64,000 nucleotides of DNA, taken from assembly GCA_036937835.1 (NCBI GenBank), contig CM072861.1, positions 20,698,001 to 20,762,000 on the forward strand. The letters run 5' to 3'. The position numbers and the translations under genes are program-made. The DNA comes from Pampus argenteus (taxonomy: Eukaryota > Chordata > Actinopteri > Scombriformes > Stromateidae). Below are positions 49,173 to 60,034 of this stretch, one piece after another. Under the pieces are notes generated by a model. It worked only from the letters and a program-made list of their open reading frames with translations. It did no database searches and was not told the origin of the DNA. The first letter of the stretch is position 1. Every line of letters begins with the position of its first letter.

Positions 49173-49202
49173 TCATAGATTCATTAACGGCAAGCTGACG
49201 TG
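49144..49202. repeat. Perfect 59-bp palindrome
   Basis: Arms of 29 bases, 49144-49172 and 49174-49202, are exact inverse complements around a single T at 49173. The left arm encodes the second helix of the pogo-like domain, so the right arm is an inverted copy of coding DNA rather than a designed terminal repeat. Confidence 0.97.
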
Positions 49203-49709
49203 CAGCCGCGGTGAGACGATAAGTGATGAAGATTATCTGACGCTGTTCAACTCTGACACTGAAGAGGACGACTTCAGTGTCTTCAGTGCGCAGAAGAAAT
49301 GAAGTGACAGTGGTTTGGTGTTCATTAGTTTTAAATGGTCAGGAGGAAGATAAATAGTGACGTGTGGCTTCATTTCATGGGAGAATGAAGCTACTTTAAT
49401 AGTTGCGCAGTTGCGCTTTAACAGCGCTGTCACCTTTTCCTCCCGCACACTGCACAATAATGGTTTCAGTACGCAGGAGGAAGATAAATAAAACCATCAA
49501 TGACTTTTCTGTTTTGTTTATCAGCACTTTTATTGCCGCGTTTGACGCTGCTTTTATTGCGGCACTGTTCGTAAACAATTAGTTCAGTATATGAATAAAC
49601 ACAAAAATATACAAATAGACAAAATATATATTTCATTCCAATTTTAGTTGGTGCGCCTTATATTAAGGGGCACTCTATAGTCCGGAAAATACGGTATTTA
49701 AAATTTTAA

Positions 49710-50126
49710 ATTCATTCTTTGATCGGCAAAGACAGTGTGGAACTTGCTCGTTATGAGCGCCGGTGTACTGACTTTGCGTCCATCGAGCCTGTTGCTCAGT
49801 TTCTGTGCTTTCCATTTGGTGGAAATGTTGATGTGGATTGCATTGCGCCCAAAGTAGCCACACTCTTCAGCCTGGACTCCAGTGCTGTCGAGAATGAAAT
49901 TCTCACACTGCAAAATGACATTGAGATCAAATGCAGAGCAACACCTGGGATAACAGGCGATTTCTGGAACCTGCTGCTGGAAGAGAAGTATCCAAACCTC
50001 AGACAATGCGCACTGAATACGACTTCCCTTTTTGGATCAACGTATTTGTGTGAGTCTGCCTTTTCACACATGAAAATAATCAAGTCCAAGTACAGAACCA
50101 CACTGACTGATAAACTAAGGTACTAA
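49710..50126 (+). pseudogene. hAT transposase C-terminal fragment
   Basis: An open frame of about 138 codons begins right after the nested segment (a stop sits at 49707-49709) and runs to a TAA at 50124-50126. It has no ATG at its start. It covers the end of the hAT catalytic core and the hATC dimerisation region: an AxFLCFPFGG step, then LLEEKYPNLRQCAL, then FGSTYLCESAFSHMKIIKSK and YRTTLTDKLR. The S-T-x-x-C-E-x-x-F-S-x-M signature is the core of the hATC domain and closest in feel to the Charlie-type group related to GTF2IRD2 and EPM2AIP1. The final helices after LTD are missing; a GTAC donor-like step follows LR. The N-terminal zinc finger and the first catalytic Asp are absent. Confidence 0.8.
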
Positions 50127-50151
50127 GGTAGAAAAGCGTTTATTATTATTA

Positions 50152-50202
50152 TGGTTATTATTAGGCTATTATTATTATTATTATTATTAGTAGTAGTAGT
50201 AT
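50152..50202. repeat. (TTA)n/(TAG)n microsatellite in the hAT tail
   Basis: TTA triplets, interrupted once by GGC, pass into TAG triplets. Confidence 0.9.
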
Positions 50203-50647
50203 CTTGAATGACATATTCATATCATATCCATACACTTAGAGGAGTATTTTATCTGTCTTACAGATTCATTTAAATCCAACTGCTGGTTTCCCATCGCCAC
50301 TCTCCAGTGAAATTTTCATTTTGAAACTGGACTTCTCTTCTCCTCCTTCCTCCTTTTGGAGTGTTCTTTTCTGTAGGTGTGTGTGTGTGTGGTTGAAAGA
50401 GAGAGAGACGATGTGCCTCTGAAGTTCTGTTATGGACAAACTATTTGTGACATGTTGATCAGCAATTTTTTTGTGCATTTATACTGCCTATTCTCCTCCT
50501 GTACAAATAAAAACTCAACTACGTGTCTTCTGCGATTGCGGCTCCATGTTTGAATTATTGCCCGGCCCTTGATCTTGACTTGGTAGATCTCGGCATGCCA
50601 TCAACTTCAAAAGTAGATCTTGGTTAAAAAAAGGTTGGGCACCCCTG

Positions 50648-50655
50648 TGGTAGAC
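50648..50655. repeat. hAT target-site duplication, right (TGGTAGAC)
   Basis: Identical to 48887-48894. Confidence 0.9.
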
Positions 50656-51475
50656 CATAAATCACACTGGTATGTGAAACCCACCGTCTCCTTTTTTCCG
50701 TGTTCCTCGATCAGTGAGCCGAGGTTAGAAAGTGCTGCTTTGAACGAGTCTGTTCGGGTGCTTTTTTTGTTTGTTTGTTTTCGTTTTGAATGAAACGATA
50801 GTTGCCTCGGCGTTCATTAAAATATGCTGAATTAAAAGCTCCTTACGTGAGCCTATAAGCACTGCACATGTACATATGGATGAAGCGCTTATTATCATTA
50901 TTGAAAAGAAAAGGGGAAAACACTTTCCGCGGGGTGGGTGTGGTGTGTGGTGGGGAGCGGTATGGAAGTCTTGAAGATTAAGCTGTCTGCGTGGCTTTAT
51001 GTTTCCTCTGACTTCAACACCGTGACAGGAGAAGAAATGTTGTCGGCCTCAGCAGGATGTCATTTTGAAAACGTCTAGTGTCACATTGTTTTGAGCAGCC
51101 CAAACCATTGCAGCTAATAAGCTGCTCCTTTCCTATAATGTTTCAACTTTTCAGGAATGGCTATTATTTTATTTTTTTTTTGCCCCTCACATTAAATCAG
51201 TTTTTTTTGTTTTGTTTTTGTTTTGACAATAAACACTCTGATGCAGCTGAGACTTTTCCATCAGTCTCAGAAAGCTATTCTGGGCGCCTTTGTCTGCCAG
51301 CATAAAGAAGTGGGCATTATTCTAATGTCTGGACTTTGAACAGCTGACTAAGACTGAGTCACTGTTTCTAAGGCTTTGTCTTGAAATACCCAAACACTCC
51401 TCGGCAACTTCTACTCATTTTATGCATCTGGCCACTGTTACTCGGTGTGAACTCCATTTTTTTTATATAGAGGAA
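50656..51475. other. Unique stretch
   Basis: A GTTT run lies near 50768-50782 and poly(T) runs near 51170 and 51202. No exon is recognised. Confidence 0.5.
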
Positions 51476-51479
51476 ATGA

Positions 51480-51830
51480 GGGGGGAAAGCCCTTACCACG
51501 CAGCCAAATCACAGTCAGCAGCAACAAAGGCCTTGTTATTGTCCAGGGCAGGCCACAGGTCAGACGGTCCCTGCAAATGTTATGGAGTGAAATTTGTCTG
51601 AAGAATATATATCAAGTGTGTCTGCACACGTAATGAGACTTCAACGCATTATCAACTGAAGATGCATCAAAATCGGCAGACAGAAAGCCTCACCTTATTA
51701 AATTAGACGACAAATTCAGTTAAGATAGCAAATTACAGGACTCGACGGCTGCTGGATGAATTACCATATCTCGTTAAAATCAAGCCACAATGCTATTGGC
51801 TTAAATTTGATATCAACAGACAGTTCATGT
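51480..51830. promoter_or_regulatory. Candidate conserved non-coding element (enhancer-like)
   Basis: It contains an inverted SOX pair AACAAAG-G-CCTTGTT at 51523-51537 and almost no simple repeat. The reading as an enhancer is an inference. Confidence 0.3.
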
Positions 51831-51834
51831 AGCC

Positions 51835-53360
51835 TCTTATGGATATAGTATTTGAATATAAAAATAATACGCTCATCACTGTTTTGTTTTTTTTTCTTGC
51901 CGGCAAAGCCAATCGACCACTGGCACGGTTAGCACTGGAAAAGCAAATTAAGTTGTTGACACATGATATTCATTACAGCCACTTGTCACTCGTGTCAATT
52001 ATAATTGTTTTGCTGCCATCTACGAATCATAAAGTTTACATTTGAAATAAATTAGATTCTGTGTCACAAATCTCTTTGTGCCGAGGGAAACGAGATAGGA
52101 AAGTAATATCCATTAAACAGTCATTCATACTGCTATTCCAGCTAATTGAGAAAAAAACGGCGTTGTTTTTCCGTTTTCATAACTTTACGGTGGGCACAGA
52201 ATATAGAATCACTTATGTCATTACTGGCAATATCTCATATCTCAGTAATGTATTTTTCAGGCCTGTGTTGTACAGAGGAGTGAAGTTCACGATGTCGAGG
52301 ATACTCAAGTGAGACCCAGAGGTCAGAGGTCATGTCGACGGTGAGAAATTCTCCACATCATCACTCAGAGAGACACGTAGAGCACATTTACAAAAACAAT
52401 CTCAAGCTGTAAAATATACTTTTGCAGGAAATCAGTATAGCACATTCTCTCATGCAGAGAGCATATACTACTACTACATCTACTGTGAATCTTGCCAGTT
52501 TTGCTGGAAGCTCTTACAATTAGGCGTCGAGGAGAAACACAGCATCCGTATCTAAGCCAACTATCACGGTGTGAACACACATACTGTATCGCCTGTTGCC
52601 AGTAAAGTCACATTAGCAGGTCCTGACTGATTTTTGGCATGTTTTCAGAGCTCCGGCTCTGTCTGGCGGAGGCAGCTAAGTTAATGAGCTAACCATGAGA
52701 AGTGTAAAAGCCTACCTGCTGGCTTCAGAGCCCAGACATTTAACTAAAAGGCAGGACAGCTAAGAGCCCCGCTGAAATGCATTTCTTTCAATTAGACTTT
52801 GAAGAAGCCTCGACTCCCTTTCACTCAGCCACACTTAGTTCATACGGCTCTGCTCAAAAGTATCCCTGCTAATATTATGAAAAACCACAGGTTTGCTGTT
52901 TTGCAGATGAGGACTTTGATTTGTTTAGCACTCAGTGTTCCTAATGATTAGCAGCTGATAGTATTTTATGTATGTACATCAGATCCAGCGCGTTTGTTTG
53001 TTTCAGATCTTTCAAATGACCGACGCCTTGAAGTTTTTAGAGCTCCACGTCCAATTTAGATCAGAAAATGTGTTGATATGAAGCCATAAAGCTTTGATTT
53101 GTAGTGAGACATTGGCACAATCTTTATGTACTTTTGGCTCATTGATTCACTATGCTGCAGGGGTCTGCAGAGAATGCCGACTATTTGGAGCTGCTACACA
53201 ATAATAAGGACTGACTGTGAGATTTATACGAATAGTTCTGTTGGTTCTGGGAGTCTGTTTGAGCTGGGCACATTCAAACAATATTACCCAGAAGGCTTTT
53301 TTTGTCTCAGTGCAAGCTACAAATGACAGCGTAGTATAGCTGTTGCAATTTTAGTGAAAG
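51835..53360. other. Unique stretch
   Basis: No exon, RNA gene or mobile element is recognised. Confidence 0.5.
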
Positions 53361-53399
53361 GAAAAGGAGGAGGAGGGGGGAGGAGGGGAGGAGGGGAGG
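53361..53399 (+). repeat. GGA-rich tract, near-quadruplex
   Basis: Runs of G of six, four and four lie 4 bases apart and are followed by GG, after several GGA units. Confidence 0.85.
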
Positions 53400-53621
53400 T
53401 TAACTTTTTTTTGAGGGAGCAGGGAATATAGTTTCTTCTGACAGACACAGGGTGAACTCAGTGAGGGTCATTTCACAGTGAGAGTAGTAAAACACAAAAT
53501 AAAAAATAAGTATGATGATCTTGAAACGTTCGATTTTTACTTGCTTGGTGTTTTGGACTGCAGTACAGAAAATGTGAAACTGTATGTTTCTGTGCAGCAG
53601 AAATATACCCACAGTAGCGCC

Positions 53622-53656
53622 TGTGTGTGTGTGTGTGTGTGTGCGTGTGTGTGTGT
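53622..53656. repeat. (TG)n microsatellite, one interruption
   Basis: TG dinucleotides with a single C substitution at 53644. Confidence 0.95.
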
Positions 53657-53659
53657 TGT

Positions 53660-54825
53660 GTAGCTTTTTCTGTTGCATTGGTATTCCACCAGATCCATCA
53701 CTGCACGAGGACGATGGCGTCGTGCCATCTCTTCTCTAGCACGGCTGACAGATAATTCTAAATCACTTCCTGCTTTATGGATCGGCGGCTGCGGGATTGT
53801 TTTAATCACAAATAATTGATTTTTATTTTAACAAATCATATGAGAGCAAAATCCTAATACTAAGAAGATGAAAGTGGGAATGTTGAACAAGGAGACGATC
53901 GGTACAACATATAATTCAAATGTATTTCAGCGCAGGAGCCTCATATTATAAATAGGTTACTTGTTTCTCTTTGGTGCTTTTATGAGCTGTGAAGGATTAA
54001 AAACAGCTGTTGAAGGTTTTATAAAAATGTATAAATGTGGTTGAACTGTGGTTCAAAATTAAACAAGCTCTTAATTCGTAAGTCTTAAGACTTCTGAATT
54101 AAATCCACTTATTTGTAAGAGAAATGCTTGTAAAAGGATGATTTAACAAATAACCTCCCATGAACATGGGGTCCCCCTTGCATTTATATTCCCAGAAACT
54201 GTCATTCATGTTATGTTGACCTTCTCAATCATTTCTACTCAAACTTAAATTGCACATAATTGCATCAAATGTTACGGACAAGGAAAAGCTGCATTTTGAT
54301 AAATTATGTTTGTGGCATTTTGTTGTACAAGAGCCTCCTACTCATACGGCTGCACTCTGGATAAGCTGCTGGGAGCTGAGCGCCTCGGCTACTGATTTAT
54401 ACAAGAGATTATACTCGTCTGCTCCTGAATACCTCTACCACCTCTTAACCATCCTCTCTATATGTGTCTGTGGGTCTGTCTGTGATGTATTCATAGATAC
54501 ACTCGTAGGTGAGCGCATGATTCAATGCGTGTGAGTGAGGAAGAGACTAAATGTATGTTTAATTGCTTGCTAGAAAGAATAAAAAGGAACGCAAAATATA
54601 GCTACATAATGCATAATGTAGTTATATCAGGTTCTAAAGCAGATTTCTCGCTGACCGATTCGAGTTGATTACATTTGCAAATATGAAGGTTGTTTAAACA
54701 TCTGTTTTCTTCACAGCGTTCGCTGCACAGTGGGTAATGTCAGGTTCCCATTGTACTTGAAGCTAAAAGCCTGTGATTTTATCAAACGACACACATACTG
54801 TAAAAAAAAATAAAAAAAAAATCTC
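53660..54825. other. Unique AT-rich stretch
   Basis: No exon or mobile element is recognised. Confidence 0.5.
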
Positions 54826-54829
54826 TTAT

Positions 54830-55760
54830 CCAACATCTCAATATGGAAGCTGTTTCAAATGCACTTTGTGATTCCCTAATTCGAGCTGACACTCCCTTCT
54901 CCCGTCCCAGAAGGAAGCACAACCTGAAAATAATGTCTCAATGTTTTTGTCTAAGCCCCGCACCATTTGGGTATAGGCCTGTGTATTGGCAAGCAATCCG
55001 TGCTTTGACAAAATAATCCGTCTCTGCAAGGCGGACATTATCCACCTCTGATGCTTTCACTCGTTGAGCCGTACTCTGGGACTCTTCCATGTTAACCACC
55101 GTGCAGGATTGCCCCTCTCTCAATTTTCTGGGTCTCTTTTTCTTTGCAAATTGAGCATTGCATGTGATTAATGATCATTTATATATCACGGATGACTAAT
55201 ATTCCTTTTCTTTTACTGTTTTATTGTAGACTGTAGATTAATGATAAATCGCTGTGTATCAAATCGACAATTACAGATTAGTGAAAGTATCAGTAGCATT
55301 AATTAAGTGACAAACCCATAGTGAGTTTGTCTAAATTAGTGGATGAGTCCAAATGACTTTATCCTGTCTTGTTCTTAATTACATGAAGTATTGTATACAT
55401 TAATAATTATCCTGATAACCGGACCCCAAACACAGATCAGCACCCACTCCTGTAAGAAATCGAACCCCTGAAATATATTTGAGAAGTCTAGATATCCACA
55501 ATGGATCCTGGCAGAATGAAATTTGGCGAAGTGGTTTATAATTAATAATCTGTGTGTTCTTGGGGCCGTGAAGCCATAAGCTATGAAAGTGATATGATAT
55601 AACTCACTCATTAAGAAATAACTGCTTCACGCAACCCCCTCAGTGATAATTTTTTCCAGTCAAGGTCATTGCCATCAGCCATCTAGCAGCCATCAGTCAT
55701 TTCCTGACAAAGTAACACATATAAAGGCTAATCATTAATTACAATCTTTTGACATCAGCC
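54830..55760. promoter_or_regulatory. Longest enhancer-like conserved-looking block
   Basis: More than 900 bases with almost no simple repeat, dense in homeodomain cores: TGATTAATGATCA near 55167, ATTAATTAAG near 55298, ATAATTAATAATC near 55541 and ATCATTAATTACAA near 55731. It resembles vertebrate conserved non-coding elements near developmental regulators. Conservation was not tested. Confidence 0.35.
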
Positions 55761-55764
55761 TGCT

Positions 55765-56615
55765 TTTTTATTATAATTTGTGACAAAGGAGAAATCAATA
55801 ATGTTTTAATGAAGGAAATTGGGGGGCTGTAGGTGTAGCTGACCGTTCGTTTGCACAAAAAGGAAAGTCACATCAAACTTTAAGGTGGTTGTATTTATCC
55901 GCAGGTCGGCTGATCGAATATGATTTGCCCAATCTATCCCGGCGTATTGCTGTTCTTTCACTTTAATCCCCGGAGTGCAGATGTTGTCAACTCGATTACA
56001 ACTCCTGGCATGAATGAATACGCTTGGCACAGTGACATTCTTTAGATAAATATCTGTGTACTTGAGAAGACACTTTTAAGCCCGGAGCTCCAACAAGATT
56101 AAATGGCCCGACAATCGCTTGTGAATCTGCAAATGATTTGAAATAAAATAAAATAAAAAAAGATGAAATATTTCTGTCCTCATGATATTGCTCAAACTAT
56201 ACAGCATTTCTGACAACTTAACATAAATGTATTTCCCTTAATTTGACGGCCAGTTATCGTTTCAGAGCTACCCAAGGATTCGAAACATTGAATGAACAAG
56301 AATCTGTGGAATGACTGATGAGCTGACGTCAAACTCACTATCGCTCGCTGGGAAATTGCAGGAGAGAAAAAAAAAAAAAAAGAGTCCTGTGTCATCAGAC
56401 TCCTATTATTATTTTTTTTCCCCCATCTAACAGCAACCTGATGATTCTCTTGTGTGGATAGCACTACTAATTATACCCCCCCTGCAATATGGACATGCAA
56501 TGAATGAGAAATAGGTGCAACAGAAAGAAGGTCGAGCTACTTATGCTTTGCTGCATATGTGTTCTACGTTTTATTTCATGTGAGTGAAAATGGAGGGATC
56601 AGTATCGATTTAAAA
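55765..56615. other. Unique AT-rich stretch
   Basis: AAAAT repeats lie near 56144-56160 and a poly(A) at 56366-56381. No exon is recognised. Confidence 0.5.
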
Positions 56616-56624
56616 ATAAAAAAT

Positions 56625-56935
56625 AAAAAGTAGCAGATGGACAACAAAAACGAGCCTGAGGGACGAAGATGAAAAAAAAGGGAGTGAACAGGAGAAAATG
56701 GGTGTCAACCAAAAGTGAAATAGTGGAGCGAGAGGACTAAGGACGGGAGACAGAAAGAGAGATGAGAGAAAGAGAAGAAGAGAAGCGATGATGAGAGAGC
56801 GTATTAGTACGAGGAAGAAGAGGGAGGAAGAATGAGGAGTGATAGAGTCACAGAACAAAAGGAAGACAGAAAATGGGGAGAGCTGAGGAAAAAGTAGAAA
56901 TGGAGGGAAGAGAGCCACAGATGACGGGGAAAGTG
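56625..56935 (+). repeat. Purine-rich (GA-rich) tract of about 310 bases
   Basis: The + strand is overwhelmingly A and G, made of GAGA, GAAGA and GGA steps with few pyrimidines. The long open frame on the other strand is a by-product: its translation is a run of Ser, Phe, Leu and Pro. Confidence 0.85.
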
Positions 56936-56939
56936 CTGG

Positions 56940-57594
56940 AGTGCCCCCCACAGGCTTGCTGAGGTACCGCCATAGCGTCACACACTGATCCATGTATCAC
57001 TTTAATGCATTGCCTGAATATGAAACATTACACAGCGATGCTCTGCTGTTACAAACAGAGAAAACTGTTGCTATGCACACACCCAGAGACTTACCTTGCT
57101 GCTAAATTCATGTGGGGAAAAAAGGAAACTCCATACCCCGAAGGTCAATCAGCACATCACGTCCTACTCGTGTTACCATGAGAACAAGGGGGCCTAGCAG
57201 TCTCATTTATATTCACAGTCACACAGATGTACATTTGCAATAGCAATTAAATGTCATTTTGCCAGAAAAAAAACAAAAAAAAAACAGCAATGAGGTGATT
57301 ACAAAACCATTGTGTTGCATCTGCAGCAAATTGTGATTTCATCCTTAAGTATCTCGGCTCTTCATAGAAATTTCATGCAATCCTCAGAAAACACATTTTG
57401 AGTTGATAATATGCAAGTTACTGCGATTCATTCAAAACAAAACAAGTGTAGTCACATCCAAACTGAAAGTGGGTGTTAAAATGCCAGGAGTACATTTGAA
57501 ATCATTTTTATGAACACAATTTGAATCACACTAAAATCAAAGGAGGCTCTCTTTTTGAGTGTGCAAGCAATAAGTGCTCTCCGTCTCTTTTCTA

Positions 57595-57595
<1 letters not shown>
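56940..57595. other. Unique stretch
   Basis: Poly(A) runs lie near 57267-57283. No exon is recognised. Confidence 0.5.

Positions 57596-57596
<1 letters not shown>

Positions 57597-57666
<70 letters not shown>
57597..57666. repeat. (TG)35 microsatellite
   Basis: Seventy bases of uninterrupted TG, the longest pure microsatellite in the window. Confidence 0.98.
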
Positions 57667-57668
<2 letters not shown>

Positions 57669-57669
57669 G

Positions 57670-58920
57670 CTTGCTCAGCACAGTGGTCACAGTTGCTGCA
57701 AAAGCCTGGATGCTAAGGTCTAACTCCTGAGGGTTCAGTCGGAGGCAGAAACACAAACACAAACCTTTTGTGTGTGTGTGTGCTGCAGTCTCAACTGTAA
57801 AGGAGCAGTGCCAAGAGCTGGAAAAGCTTCACGGTGGGGAGGAAAAAAAAGGCATATGTGAAATAGGGACAGATAAAGGTGAAGGTTAAACGTACACATT
57901 TTAGAATCTACATTTTTTTCTCACCTTCTTTTAAAAATGTCATCGCCTTCATATCGCCGCTATACCGTGGAGGTCAGAAAATATGATACAAGCAGGTTTG
58001 CAATGCTCAGCTCAGTGGGCTCTGATTTGAAGGGTCAGGTGTTTCATGACTAAACACTGCTGAGGCGTTCTATAAATAGTGTCGGGCAAATGTTCATAAT
58101 GGCCTTGGAAAGACCGGGGAAGCATGACTGACATTTAGCATGTCCATATATAACAGAAAACTCCCAGACCTGCCCCGTAAGTTGTACTTGTCCTGTAGGT
58201 GGAATGGCAGAGTAGTTATTGATTTGCCATCGACTCATAAAGGCATTTCTCAGCAAATAAGGAACAAGGCGTGAATGGTCTTGCATTTATTTATCCGTGA
58301 CCCCTCTCACCCCCAGAGAGGAGAGAAAAGAGGGCATTTGACCAAGTAATTCAGACAGAAAGCAGATAGAAATGTGTCATGCATACCTGTGTTGAGGTTT
58401 TCCATCATGCAGCTTTTTATTGAACACTAAAATGTAATGCACCAAAGCAACAATATTATTGTGTTTTTCTACAATGGCCCCGAGTTTGGCAGCTTAATAT
58501 GATTGATAGGTATGTGCAAGCATCATTTAATGTAAAGCCATCAATGCATTAAAATGTCCAATCAATCATTAGTAATAATGAGTAGAAAAATAAATCGAGT
58601 TTCACAACCCGATGATTAACTCTGTAAAAAAAAAAAAAAAAAAAAAATAGCACGACCGCGTCTGTGCAGCCGTTTTCCTCCCAGGAAGGACTTGGACAAC
58701 AAAAGCTCACCTGAACTTTACCGTTTCTAAATGTAATCAAACGCCGTGTGCTCAGAAAATGCAGACATGTTAAAATCTGAAAGGATGACATTAAGGATGA
58801 GAGATGAACAGGATGACAGAGGGCTGTGAGAGACAATAAAATCAAGGCCATCCAAGAACCAAGATGGATTGATGAGTCCATTGAATGAAGATGGCAGGCA
58901 GCCAGCTAGCACAGAGGTCA
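57670..58920. other. Unique stretch with poly(A)
   Basis: A poly(A) of 22 lies at 58626-58647. No exon or mobile element is recognised. Confidence 0.5.
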
Positions 58921-58974
58921 GTGCAGAAGGATATCTCTTGGAAGAAATGATGCATTTAAGAGGACCAAGGCTGC

Positions 58975-59250
58975 CAGGGTGGGCTCACTGACGGGGAGAG
59001 AAAGAGGGAGATATGAAGTGAGCGATGGATGAGGAGGCGGGGAGAGGAGGCCGGTATGTAGATGAACGTGGGGACGTGAGAAATATTTAAAACGAGAACA
59101 AGAAATAATGGAGAATGAGTGAGGGAGTGATTAATTTACCAGGATACAGGTAAGTGGACAATGGGAAGGAAAATATGGAAGCAGGAGTGACAAAGAATGA
59201 TGAAGGGCGAGGAGTGTTAGACAAAAGGCGACAGGTGGAGAAAACATGAT
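58975..59250 (+). repeat. Second purine-rich tract
   Basis: GGGAGAGAAAGAGGGAGATA near 58995 and further GA-rich text give the + strand a strong purine excess, less extreme than at 56.6-56.9 kb. Confidence 0.6.
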
Positions 59251-59519
59251 GTCACGAGCCAAGTTGATTTGAATTAAAGCTGTGAGAATCAATGATACAT
59301 TTGTCACATTATCCGCAACAATGTTAGAGGATAAAGAACAATAAGAAGGCATCCAGCACATGAACACATATGGTACTGGAGAGACTCACTTCTTCTACAG
59401 AGACACTAGGTCCCCACACCACAGCGAGTGCCAGAAACATTATGCCCAGGGAGACCGGTTTTATTAATCAAGCCGATTATTCAGTGAGTCAGGCGCCTCG
59501 CACAAACAAGGAAAAATAA

Positions 59520-60030
59520 TGAGTTTGAGCCTTAGCCACCAAAAAATGAAAAATATCATCCATCTGCCCATTGTGATTTGCTGCAATGGATGCAGCTAAG
59601 TGTCTGCTAACACCCGGCTGGCTAATTGAGTTAGGTTTATAACGGTGAGGTCCACAATGAAATTTTATGCAAACCATCTGCCACATAAATAAACAATGCG
59701 GACGGAGATGAAGCCAATCAGTCAGAAGTTAACGGTCTGACTTTTCAAATGGTCTCAGCTTTATTCACTGTCTGGCATGCCCTCTTAAGACCCTGTCTTT
59801 ATTCCCTTCACTCTCCGTATCTTTCAAATTTCTCCTCCTTGACATTCCCCTCTTAGCCTGAGGGCTGCAGAAATCCATGCTGTAATATGAACAGCCGCGG
59901 AGGTTGTCTCCCTTCATTTTCTCTCCTTTCGCTTCCTGGGACGAGGAGTTAAATGCTGCACGAGTTATTATTTGACTATATGGCTGATTGATATCCTCCG
60001 TGGAGGCGTTAAAGTGCAATTCTTTGGCTT
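59520..60030. promoter_or_regulatory. Candidate conserved non-coding element (enhancer-like)
   Basis: About 500 bases of balanced composition without simple repeats. It contains GGCTAATTGAG near 59620 and CACAATGAAATTTTATGCAA near 59653. The call rests on texture only. Confidence 0.3.
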
Positions 60031-60034
60031 CCAG

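Larger units (their letters stand above)
49061..49696 (+). mobile_element. Nested pogo-like element remnant
   Basis: Within the hAT element the segment carries the pogo-like N-terminus, the palindrome, then SDEDYLTLFNSDTEEDDF and a short tail ending at a stop at 49300-49302, which resembles the acidic C-terminus of the same transposases. It ends at 49696 with AGTCCGGAAAATACGGTA, a terminal sequence I know from non-autonomous fish DNA elements. The whole catalytic middle is missing and no matching left end TACCGTATTTTCC was found, so the left border is unknown. AGGAGGAAGATAAATA occurs twice inside (near 49341 and 49474). Confidence 0.45.
48895..50647 (+). mobile_element. hAT-superfamily DNA transposon, decayed
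   Basis: The 15-bp ends CAGGGGTGCCCAACC and GGTTGGGCACCCCTG are perfect inverse complements and are flanked by the identical 8-bp TGGTAGAC. This end sequence is that of hAT (Charlie-like) elements. Subterminal GTCGATCGCG and GGTAGATC-type steps fit the same group. The interior keeps only the last part of a transposase frame and an unrelated pogo-like segment. An AATAAA at 50506-50511 could be the old polyadenylation signal. The perfect ends suggest the element could be mobilised in trans or inserted fairly recently, but it cannot encode a full transposase. Confidence 0.92.

Noticed and set aside
56610..56993. 127-codon minus-strand frame rich in Ser, Phe, Leu and Pro
   Set aside because: It is the pyrimidine complement of a GA-rich tract; composition alone explains the open frame.
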